Source: Marinicella litoralis
Lineage (GTDB): Bacteria > Pseudomonadota > Gammaproteobacteria > Xanthomonadales > Marinicellaceae
Direction: 5' to 3'
NCBI RefSeq assembly: GCF_002591915.1
Contig: NZ_NIHB01000001.1
Coordinates: forward strand, 1,044,337-1,108,336
Length of the DNA stretch: 64,000 nucleotides
Shown here: positions 1-6,254 of the stretch, piece after piece
How the letters are laid out: every line of letters starts with the position of its first letter
Position numbering within the stretch: position 1 is the first letter of the stretch
Translations under genes and position numbers: made by a program
Notes under the pieces: model-generated
What the model was told of the DNA's origin: nothing
Database searches by the model: none
The model's input: the letters and a program-made list of their open reading frames with translations, nothing else

Positions 1-96
1 CTTTGGCTGATTTTGCTGAAATAAAGCCTCGTTTATCGTCCCTCAAGCAACGACCTGTTTCATCAACTAAATCAATGTAACTTGATAGATAAAAGG
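1..96 (-). pseudogene. REP-associated tyrosine transposase fragment (copy 0)
   Basis: These 96 bases match positions 1515-1610 of the intact transposase base for base, so this is a very recent partial duplicate. On the minus strand it encodes part of the C-terminal half; the 3' end of the gene lies beyond the window edge. The N-terminal part is missing. At base 97 homology stops and is replaced by the motif AATCAAGGACATACATTACTT, a near copy of the sequence that also abuts truncated copy 1 at 1091. It is therefore a broken copy whose breakpoint sits at a recurring motif. Confidence 0.85.
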
Positions 97-263
97 ACCA
101 ATCAAGGACATACATTACTTGTGGATGAAGAAATCTTTTTTTTGACTGAATATTTGATTGATAGTTGAAGAAATAGATACCAGTTTTGAGCTATTGGATA
201 CTGGTTTGTAGTGTTTGTTGAAATATCTTGTGTTTAGCCTGATTTAGACCGAGTTGGACGTCT

Positions 264-278
264 GCAGACAGTATCTGC
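264..278. repeat. Conserved hairpin 3' of truncated transposase
   Basis: GCAGA and TCTGC arms flank a 5-base loop, 26 bases beyond the stop codon of transposase copy 1. The same arms recur at 1308-1322 behind copy 2. The surrounding bases are also partly conserved (CGAG upstream, CTGCTG downstream). A structured 3' end is expected for single-strand tyrosine (Y1) transposons and REP-type elements, so this may be part of the element end. Confidence 0.5.
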
Positions 279-303
279 TGATTAATTATTGTGAGTTATT
301 GGG

Positions 304-1086
304 CTACTCCAAAGCAGGTGCAAGCTTAATTCCAAGCGTCCATTTGCGTTTAGTTTTTTTAGAATAATCTTTGAGCTGTTGAGCAGTCCCAACGGCTGTG
401 AAACCGATGGATTTAAAGCCTTTTAATTCGTCCAACCATGAATCGGGATTGATACCAATTTCATCAATAGCTTTGGCGGTTTTATTTGAGATAAAACCGC
501 GTTTGTTTCCTCGAATACAGCGTCCAGTTTCATCAACCAAATCAATGTAGCTTGATAGATAAAATGGTAAGTCATTTTCTGTTTTGCCGAAACCTGAAAG
601 CCATGTATTACTGTTTTCAATTCGCTCTTTAATCGAAGTGAATTCTGAGCCCCTCAAATCCTTAGCCATAGCTGCCCTGATTGGGTTCAAATCAACGTAA
701 GCCATACAAGTCAGTAACGCACGTTTGTCGAGTAATGCTTGACTCTTAAAGCGTGATTCCCAAAAGTGGCCTGTGCACTTATCTTCTTCATTGGCCATGC
801 GAGCAATGTACTCATTGATTGACTTCATATACCACGAAACAGACATCAGTCGAGCACGATACTCAGCCACATATTCCTTAACTTTACGAAGCTCAGCTTC
901 GGTATTAATTTCACCTTTAAGATAACGATCACAAAGTACAGGTATTGAGTATAAAGAACACCAAGTCATAAGCACCTGAGTGGCGTTCCATTCTTCATTC
1001 GAATTAACCTTCAAAACGATGTGAAAATGATTGCTCATGATGGCATAGGAACACACATCAATGGCGAAGACTGAAGTGACTTTTTT
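304..1086 (-). pseudogene. REP-associated tyrosine transposase, N-terminally truncated (copy 1)
   Basis: The open frame covers the HFH metal-binding motif (SNHFHIVLKV) and the YVDLNPIRA segment holding the presumed catalytic Tyr. By eye it is roughly 85-90% identical in protein to the intact copy at 1348-2283. About the first 60 residues are missing. Homology runs to about base 1086, and reading upstream in frame meets a TGA within the adjoining tandem repeat. A GTG at 1056 could start a 250-residue product, but it would lack the N-terminal strand of the Y1 fold. Probably inactive. Confidence 0.8.
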
Positions 1087-1166
1087 GAGGGGTAATCAGG
1101 GACATGCATTACTTAGAAACTAAAAAGAGGGGTAATCAGGGACATGCATTACTTAGAAACTAAAAA
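1087..1166. repeat. Perfect tandem duplication of a 40-bp unit
   Basis: The unit at 1087-1126 is repeated without change at 1127-1166. Each copy contains TAATCAGGGACATGCAT, the 17-mer found inverted at 2377-2393, followed by TACTTAGAAACTAAAAA. It lies exactly at the 5' breakpoint of truncated transposase copy 1, which suggests the duplication arose with the truncation or with insertion next to copy 2. Confidence 0.9.
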
Positions 1167-1307
1167 CCAAGTTTTTAGAGCGGATTGTGTCTAATAATTG
1201 ATTAATTTGAACTGCTATTTCATAGCAATGAGTCCATTTTTTTGATGAAGTCGGTTTTTAAGCTGTTCTGAGGTGGTTTTGGCAGATTTGAGCCGAGCCT
1301 GACGATT

Positions 1308-1322
1308 GCAGACATGATCTGC
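1308..1322. repeat. Conserved hairpin 3' of intact transposase
   Basis: GCAGA and TCTGC arms flank the loop CATGA, 26 bases past the transposase stop. It is the counterpart of the hairpin at 264-278: arms and flanking CG and TG bases are kept while the loop differs. Conservation of arms with a variable loop suggests selection on structure. Confidence 0.5.
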
Positions 1323-1347
1323 TGGTCAGGTTTTGATGGTTTGTGGG

Positions 1348-2283
1348 CTATTCCAGTGCTGGTGTAAGCTTAATTCCGAGCGTCCATTTGCGCTTAGTTT
1401 TGGCTGAATAATCTTTCAGTTGTTCAGCGGTTCCAACAGCGCTAAACCCGACTGATTTAAAGCCCTTTAATTCGTCTAACCAGGAGTCTGGGTCAATACC
1501 AATTTCATCAATGGCTTTGGCTGATTTTGCTGAAATAAAGCCTCGTTTATCGTCCCTCAAGCAACGACCTGTTTCATCAACTAAATCAATGTAACTTGAT
1601 AGATAAAAGGGTAGGTGATTATCACCTTTGCCGAAGCCTGATAGCCATGTACTAGTGTTCTCGATTCTCTCCTTGATTGAAGTGTATTCCGAACTCTTTA
1701 AATCCTTCGCTATTGAAGCCCGTATCGGATTCAAGTCCACGTAAGCCATACAGGTCAGTAATGCTCTTTCATCAAGTAGGGCTTGGCTTTTGAACCTACT
1801 TTCCCAGAAATGCCCTGTACACTTATCTTCTTCATTGGCCATACGAGCAACATACTCATTGATGGACTTCATATACCACGAGACCGACATTAATCTGGTG
1901 CGGTATTCAGCGACATACTCCTTGACTCGACGAAGCTCAGCTTCGGTGCTGATTTCACCTTTCAGATAGCGATCGCAAAGAACTGGTAGTGAGTACAAAG
2001 AACACCAAGTCATCAGCACCTGAGTGGCGTTCCATCCCTTGGTTGAATTGACCTTCAGAACGATATGAAAATGGTTACTCATGATGGCATAAGAACACAC
2101 ATCAATTGCAAACACAGATGTCACCTGTTTGATGCGATCAATCAGCCATTGGCGACGGTGCTCAAATGACTTACCTGATACCTCATCTTCACCACAAAGA
2201 AAGGCCCTGCGAACACACCTAGAGACGATGTGATAATAAGGCGTTTCCTCGATACAAATTTGTTGATTCCTTGCCACAGTCAT
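1348..2283 (-). CDS. REP-associated tyrosine transposase (Y1_Tnp, IS200-like)
   Basis: This 311-residue protein is of the single-strand DNA transposase (HUH/Y1) type. The N-terminal strand is PYYHIVSRCVRRAFLCG. The metal-binding HFH lies in AIMSNHFHIVLKV, and the presumed nucleophilic Tyr is in MAYVDLNPIRA, the signature of the RAYT group. The start at 2283 was chosen because GGAG lies 6-7 bases upstream (cGGAGtttttgtATG) and because family homology begins there; an in-frame ATG at 2382 lies inside the repeat and is unlikely. RAYT proteins nick and join REP hairpins. It is the only complete copy here and probably the source of the two broken ones. Confidence 0.88.
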   Translation of the reverse strand: MTVARNQQICIEETPYYHIVSRCVRRAFLCGEDEVSGKSFEHRRQWLIDRIKQVTSVFAIDVCSYAIMSNHFHIVLKVNSTKGWNATQVLMTWCSLYSLPVLCDRYLKGEISTEAELRRVKEYVAEYRTRLMSVSWYMKSINEYVARMANEEDKCTGHFWESRFKSQALLDERALLTCMAYVDLNPIRASIAKDLKSSEYTSIKERIENTSTWLSGFGKGDNHLPFYLSSYIDLVDETGRCLRDDKRGFISAKSAKAIDEIGIDPDSWLDELKGFKSVGFSAVGTAEQLKDYSAKTKRKWTLGIKLTPALE

Positions 2284-2376
2284 ACAAAAACTCCGTTTAA
2301 AAGTATGATTTTGGACTTTTAAGGCAAAATATTCTGTAGCAATTCTCTGATGAGTCTGTAAAAATATTCCTACGGG

Positions 2377-2404
2377 ATGCATGTCCCTGATTAGTCCCTG
2401 ATTA
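2377..2404. repeat. Inverted partner motif plus 11-bp direct repeat upstream of transposase
   Basis: Bases 2377-2393 are the inverse of the left motif, and GTCCCTGATTA is then repeated directly (2383-2393 and 2394-2404). GGGA/TCCC around TGCATG (2374-2387) can fold into a small hairpin. This is the 5' side of the intact transposase gene and the boundary before the cassette region. Confidence 0.6.
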
Positions 2405-2569
2405 GTCTTATATCCGTCTATAACCTACTATAGATGCATTAAATAATTTCCTATAATGTAAGAAATCAACAACTTATGATAATATCATGGTTTTTTTAAT
2501 GCATTTATAACAAGGTAAACAGATGATAGTATGCATAAATGCACCTATAATAAATTGTTCGATAAAGAA

Positions 2570-3205
2570 ATGAACCACGACGCACTAAAGATTCTCGAAG
2601 ATGCAATTTCCGACGTGGGCTACTGGCGCTATTGGTTCTCAGAGAAAGAAATGTTTCAGATCGAGTTTGGTGGCACACAACTTCACAACTCACCTCAGGA
2701 AGAGAACTCTCCACCTTCGGGAATTTTGGCGCTTAGATTCGTAAAGCCTTCATCAGTGGTGGCAATTGTTCGAGGAGAAGAAGAGGATTTTGAGTGGTTC
2801 GATAAGCTCTCCAAAGACGAAATAGAACCATTCACCGTATCATACGAAGAGTTCACGCTAACTGACTCATCACTAGCCCAAGAAATCATTCAAGGGGCTA
2901 AGAAGAAGAAAGAGATATCTTGCAGTAATGAGCAGTTGCCCAAGAAGGGTGGCTTTTATCTAGCGTTCTGGAGTGGCGATGTTGGAATGGCGATCCATGC
3001 GGAGCATGTGCAAGCGCTGAGTCACGATGGGGAATTGAGTCCAGAACTTATCAAAGAGAAGAATTCAAAGTGGTGGACTTATTGGAGAGAATATTGGGAT
3101 AGAAGGGATACGGATGCAGCCATGCCGCAGGATTATGCGTGTGAGGTCACCATTCCAGCAGGCACAGAAATTAATATCGAACAAGGCAGTGGAGGCAACG
3201 GCTAA
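2570..3205 (+). CDS. Hypothetical acidic protein, first cassette-like gene
   Basis: The 211-residue product has no signal peptide or membrane segment. It is rich in Asp/Glu and Trp (GYWRYWFSEKEMFQIEFGG near the start; KWWTYWREYWDRRD near residue 175). I do not recognise the family. The start at 2570 (MNHDALKILEDA) is preferred over the ATG at 2531, which lies within an inverted repeat (GCATTTAT/ATAAATGC, 2501-2542). A TATAAT at 2452-2457 could serve as promoter. The stop is followed after 34 bases by the next gene, which suggests joint expression. Confidence 0.6.
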   Translation: MNHDALKILEDAISDVGYWRYWFSEKEMFQIEFGGTQLHNSPQEENSPPSGILALRFVKPSSVVAIVRGEEEDFEWFDKLSKDEIEPFTVSYEEFTLTDSSLAQEIIQGAKKKKEISCSNEQLPKKGGFYLAFWSGDVGMAIHAEHVQALSHDGELSPELIKEKNSKWWTYWREYWDRRDTDAAMPQDYACEVTIPAGTEINIEQGSGGNG

Positions 3206-3231
3206 CGCCGCGCCTCACTTTTGACGTTAAA
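3199..3231 (+). repeat. Possible degenerate attC remnant
   Basis: GGCTAACG at the stop of the first cassette gene and CGTTAAAT about 25 bases later resemble the two outer boxes of an attC site in inverted relation. The span is only about 33 bases, too short for a complete site. It may be a deleted attC or chance. Confidence 0.25.
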
Positions 3232-3239
3232 TCACAATC

Positions 3240-3869
3240 ATGAAAATCATTTCAAAAATATATTTGTTACTAATTTTGTCTTTAGGGAGTGAGGCTGTTA
3301 TGTCCAGTGAAGTCCCGGACTGGGGAGGATTGGAAGTATTTAAATACAAGATCGATTTGACGAAGGTTGGCCCCGGAGTCTTTAGTTTTCTCGATGAGGA
3401 GTATTTAAAGAAAAATAAGGAGGTAATAGTGTTGACTTTTATGTCTTCAGGTTACGTTGAGCAGCATGGTTTTTCTGGTGAGAGTATAATTGGAGTAATG
3501 CCAGTAAGCGCCGAAAGGTTGGATTCGGAATCTTTTACTCAAAACAGCGCCTTTAGGGTCTTGGTGCAATCATTAGCAATTCGAGCAGACGAGCCAGGTT
3601 TACAAGACTTTATTGACAGGGATAAACCGGAAATGGTGGCTGCAATTGACAGAAGAACCGTTGATGTAATGAGTGAGGTTCCCAGCGAAGACATAATTGG
3701 TGTTTATAAAATAACCGGCAAGAAAATTACGAATTTTGAACCAAATAAGCACTATAAGTTTATTACTGGATCAGGTATAGCTAAGCTTACGCCAGGTATA
3801 GTAGAAGAACTAAAACAGATATATGGTAGCGAGGCCGGATTTAACAAAGGTAAGCACGATGACAAATAA
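3240..3869 (+). CDS. Hypothetical exported protein, cassette gene
   Basis: The 209-residue product has a probable signal peptide (MKIISKIYLLLILSLGSEAVMS, cleavage near residue 22). The mature part has no motif I know; FEPNKHYKFITGSGIAKLTPG near the end is the most structured-looking stretch. It ends in a charged tail (KGKHDDK) encoded inside the attC-like site at 3839-3920, typical of a cassette whose ORF runs into its recombination site. The neighbour downstream is also exported. Function unknown. Confidence 0.6.
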   Translation: MKIISKIYLLLILSLGSEAVMSSEVPDWGGLEVFKYKIDLTKVGPGVFSFLDEEYLKKNKEVIVLTFMSSGYVEQHGFSGESIIGVMPVSAERLDSESFTQNSAFRVLVQSLAIRADEPGLQDFIDRDKPEMVAAIDRRTVDVMSEVPSEDIIGVYKITGKKITNFEPNKHYKFITGSGIAKLTPGIVEELKQIYGSEAGFNKGKHDDK

Positions 3870-3920
3870 AAGCTCCGGCTTCACCTCCGCTTTCATTTGC
3901 TCGTGTTACCGACGTTATAC
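3839..3920 (+). repeat. attC-like recombination site
   Basis: The outer boxes are ATTTAAC (3839-3845) and GTTATAC (3914-3920). Between them the bottom strand can fold. GTAA/TTAC, CACGA/TCGTG, CAAAT/ATTTG and AAAGC/GCTTT pair in order, with an unpaired G after GTAA and a small internal loop, leaving a roughly 15-base terminal loop. Extrahelical bases and imperfect central pairing are hallmarks of attC. The upstream gene stops at 3869 inside the site and the next gene starts 13 bases after it. Confidence 0.6.
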
Positions 3921-3932
3921 GGCAAGGATAAT

Positions 3933-4577
3933 ATGAAGCACGGAGTTAAAATAATAGCTATGGGAATACTTTCACTATTTAGTTCAAAGGCAAATGCCTC
4001 GGTCGCGGCTGATTTTTGGAAATGGTTTCAAAAGAATGACGAGATGATTTTCAATTTTGAAAATGATACAGAGAAAACCTTCGATATACTATCTGCTGCT
4101 CTGACAAAAGTAGACCCTGAACTTACCTTCGAATTTAGCCCTGTTCGTGATAATGGAAAGAGGGAGTTTGTAATAAGTGCAGGCGGGATAAAAAAATCTT
4201 TCCCTTCAGTTGAATTACTATTCAATTCAGCTCCTAAATTAAAGCAATGGATAATCGTAAAGTTTCGTCCCAGAAGAACACCACTCAATGATCTTACTTT
4301 TGGCGGTATTTCAATAAAATCTGATGATGTTTACTACAATTTATATAAAGACGACGATAAGTTGGGTGTCATTTTGTTTTTTGATAATTACAGCGAGGAA
4401 CAGCACTCAACTTATGGGAACCTTGGCTATCTATTTTTGGATGAAGCTCTTGGAGAATATGACGTTGAAACTAAGCTAGGTTTTATTGAGTTTCATAATA
4501 AAAGCTCAGAGTACTTTGTCGATGCCAAACCACTTAAAGAGCTGGCAGAGCAAGTCGATGAGTATTACGATAATTAG
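3933..4577 (+). CDS. Hypothetical exported protein, cassette gene (FWKWFQKN family)
   Basis: The 214-residue product has a signal peptide (MKHGVKIIAMGILSLFSSKA, then NAS-VA). The mature N-terminus (DFWKWFQKNDEMIFNFE) and the stretch LTFEFSPVRDNGKREFVIS followed by WIIVKFRPRR resemble a widespread uncharacterised bacterial family, from memory and without a domain name I can vouch for. The start at 3933 is preferred to the ATG-less upstream extension at 3897, which overlaps the attC. An attC follows 11 bases after the stop. Function unknown. Confidence 0.65.
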   Translation: MKHGVKIIAMGILSLFSSKANASVAADFWKWFQKNDEMIFNFENDTEKTFDILSAALTKVDPELTFEFSPVRDNGKREFVISAGGIKKSFPSVELLFNSAPKLKQWIIVKFRPRRTPLNDLTFGGISIKSDDVYYNLYKDDDKLGVILFFDNYSEEQHSTYGNLGYLFLDEALGEYDVETKLGFIEFHNKSSEYFVDAKPLKELAEQVDEYYDN

Positions 4578-4587
4578 TTGTAATGTC

Positions 4588-4687
4588 GTATAACAAGTCA
4601 CTCAAAAGGACAAATAACAGTTGGTTTTTGTTCGTTCGTCGTTTATTTTAACCAACTGTTATTTGCCTCTTAGTGAAGCGTTATAAC
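4588..4687 (+). repeat. attC recombination site (best example)
   Basis: The outer boxes are GTATAAC (4588-4594) and GTTATAA (4680-4686). CACT pairs with AGTG and AGG with CCT. CAAATAACAGTTGGTT then pairs perfectly over 16 bases with AACCAACTGTTATTTG. A single extrahelical A follows AGG, the feature that sets strand choice in integron recombination. The central loop is T-rich. Geometry, length (100 bp) and position right after a stop codon all match an integron attC. Confidence 0.8.
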
Positions 4688-4690
4688 TCT

Positions 4691-5149
4691 ATGAAACGAT
4701 CAATACTCCTCTTAGGTCTCTTTGTTAATTTCACATCGGTGGCAAGTTCTCCAAGGGCATTTGATATTGAAAAAGTTTCATCATATGGAAAATTGTTGGG
4801 CACTGAATATTATGTTAATTTAGATGCATCTAAAGAATATATTAATGAAGCTTATAAAGTAGAAATAACATTAGAGATAAACAGGGTAAAGATGCAAATT
4901 CCTACGGAAGTTTTAAATGGATTTAAATACATTTCTTTAAACTCAATAGATATTCAATACCATTACGCTTCAATTGTAGTACTTCATGAAAATAATTATT
5001 TACCACGAGAAACATTTTCAATGAACATCGAATCTTCTGACAATAAAGAATGTGAAAACGATAATTCAGTTCTAAAATCTATCAATTTTACTTTTGAGTT
5101 AGACGGTTCTCTTCGGGAGATAGAAACGTTTGACCGATGTGAGTTATAA
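4691..5149 (+). CDS. Hypothetical exported protein, cassette gene
   Basis: The 152-residue product has a signal peptide (MKRSILLLGLFVNFTSVAS). The mature part is rich in beta-prone and Asn/Lys residues, with two cysteines near the C-terminus (NKECEND and FDRCEL) that could form a disulfide in the periplasm. The start at 4691 is used because an in-frame GTG at 4673 lies inside the attC. The stop TAA overlaps the first box of the next attC-like site at 5144. Strongly AT-rich codons (AAA, ATA, TTA) set it apart from the chromosomal genes downstream. Function unknown. Confidence 0.6.
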   Translation: MKRSILLLGLFVNFTSVASSPRAFDIEKVSSYGKLLGTEYYVNLDASKEYINEAYKVEITLEINRVKMQIPTEVLNGFKYISLNSIDIQYHYASIVVLHENNYLPRETFSMNIESSDNKECENDNSVLKSINFTFELDGSLREIETFDRCEL

Positions 5150-5242
5150 CAAAGAATTCAACGTGACATTTACTGCCTATAAGTCACTATTTCAATTAAA
5201 GACTAAGCAAGCATTAAAAAAACGTTAATATAAGCGTTATGT
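5144..5242 (+). repeat. attC-like recombination site, degenerate
   Basis: The outer boxes are TTATAAC (5144-5150) and GTTATGT (5236-5242), the latter of the GTTATGY type common in chromosomal integrons. ATAAC pairs with GTTAT and AACGT with ACGTT; the centre is loosely paired and A/T rich. It closes the last cassette, after which the convergent pirin gene begins. Confidence 0.5.
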
Positions 5243-5283
5243 GAATAAAATAAAATCTGTCCACCTTCCTTGAGTTGATTCAA

Positions 5284-6156
5284 TCATTCAGGCAATGGAA
5301 TAAACGCATCTTCATCACCAGGCACTTTTTCAAAGCGCTGGTGACGCCAATCATCCTTGGCTTGTTCTATGCGTTCCTTGCGGCTGGAGACAAAGTTCCA
5401 ATCGATGTAACGCTTGCTGATTTGTTCGCCGCCAATCAGGGCGATTCTGGTATGGTCTTGAGTCGCTGTGATGGTTATTTCAGCTGAATCCAAAACGGCC
5501 ATTTGCAAGGCATTTAAGGGTTGTTGGTTGATATCGATTTGACCATTGGCCACATACAATCCCCGTTCTTCAGCAACGGGTAAAATCAAACTTTGGCCTT
5601 GGGCCAAAGCAGCTTCAATGTACAAGGTCTCGGCAAAAGTTTTGACCGGTGAAGTCAGGCCATAAGCCGAACCCATCAGCACCCGCACCGCCACGCCGTC
5701 GATGTCAGTGGCGGGTATATCGGCACTGGCATAATGATAAAAAGCCGGCTCGATTTCCTCATCGGCTTCAGGCAAAGCCAGCCACAACTGCAATCCATGC
5801 AAACGATGTTGTTGATTGCGCACCTCGTCGCGTTCTCGTTCAGAATGAACGATGCCTTTGCCTGCGACCATTAAATTAACATCGCCTGGGACAATCGGTT
5901 CACTGGAGCCCAGTGAGTCGCGGTGCCATATTTCACCTTCGAACAAATAGGTGACTGTGGCCAAGTTGATGTGTGGGTGCGGTCTGACGTCGATGCCTTT
6001 TCCTGCAGGAAAATCTGCCGGTCCCATGTGATCAAAAAAGATCCAAGGGCCAATCATTTTCTGATTGGCTTGCGGTAGGATCCTACTGACTGAAAAGCCC
6101 CCCAAGTCTTTTTTGCGGGGCTCAATGATGTGTTTGATGTGGTGGTTAGGGTGCAT
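5284..6156 (-). CDS. Pirin family protein
   Basis: The 290-residue protein has the bicupin architecture of pirin/YhhW-type proteins. Iron ligands expected from human pirin are present as H60, H62, H104 and E106 (RPHPHINLATVTYLF and GIVHSERERDE). The N-terminal block GPWIFFDHMGPADFP is typical of the family. Bacterial members include quercetin 2,3-dioxygenases, but the physiological substrate is usually unknown and cannot be read here. It is convergent with the cassette cluster; its stop lies 41 bases past the last attC, so it marks the chromosomal side of that junction. Confidence 0.9.
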   Translation of the reverse strand: MHPNHHIKHIIEPRKKDLGGFSVSRILPQANQKMIGPWIFFDHMGPADFPAGKGIDVRPHPHINLATVTYLFEGEIWHRDSLGSSEPIVPGDVNLMVAGKGIVHSERERDEVRNQQHRLHGLQLWLALPEADEEIEPAFYHYASADIPATDIDGVAVRVLMGSAYGLTSPVKTFAETLYIEAALAQGQSLILPVAEERGLYVANGQIDINQQPLNALQMAVLDSAEITITATQDHTRIALIGGEQISKRYIDWNFVSSRKERIEQAKDDWRHQRFEKVPGDEDAFIPLPE

Positions 6157-6254
6157 GGTACGAATCGATTTTAAGTCATGATAATTCTATCATTTATTGA
6201 TGTGAGATGGACAGGCCAAATGGCAGCTACCCGAAGGCCATGGTTAACCCCGTG

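Larger units (their letters stand above)
1133..2393 (-). mobile_element. REPtron-like unit: transposase flanked by 17-bp inverted motifs
   Basis: TAATCAGGGACATGCAT at 1133-1149 (also at 1093-1109) is the exact reverse complement of bases 2377-2393. Between them sits the one intact transposase gene and, on its 3' side, the GCAGA/TCTGC hairpin. REP-associated tyrosine transposase genes are known to be flanked by REP palindromes in opposite orientation, and this layout fits that. Y1 elements normally lack classical terminal inverted repeats, so calling these REP-like motifs is an inference. Confidence 0.55.
2500..5242 (+). mobile_element. Integron cassette cluster without integrase (CALIN-like)
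   Basis: Four short genes, all on the plus strand, lie head to tail. At least two of the joints fold as attC recombination sites (3839-3920 and 4588-4687), and a third is likely (5144-5242). Each attC overlaps or abuts the upstream stop codon, as in integron cassettes. The genes look AT-rich compared with the flanking pirin and later genes, and have no function in common. No integron integrase is present in the window; transposase copies border the left side. An array remnant mobilised in trans is the simplest reading. Confidence 0.6.

Noticed and set aside
1087-1166. CRISPR array
   Set aside because: Only two identical units abut with no spacers, and no cas genes are nearby. It is a tandem duplication.
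1131-2404. Classical insertion sequence with terminal inverted repeats
   Set aside because: The transposase is of the Y1/HUH single-strand type, which does not use classical terminal repeats, and no target duplication is seen. REP-like flanks fit better.
5275-5487. Short plus-strand gene inside pirin
   Set aside because: It is antisense to the end of a well-supported pirin gene and has no motif.
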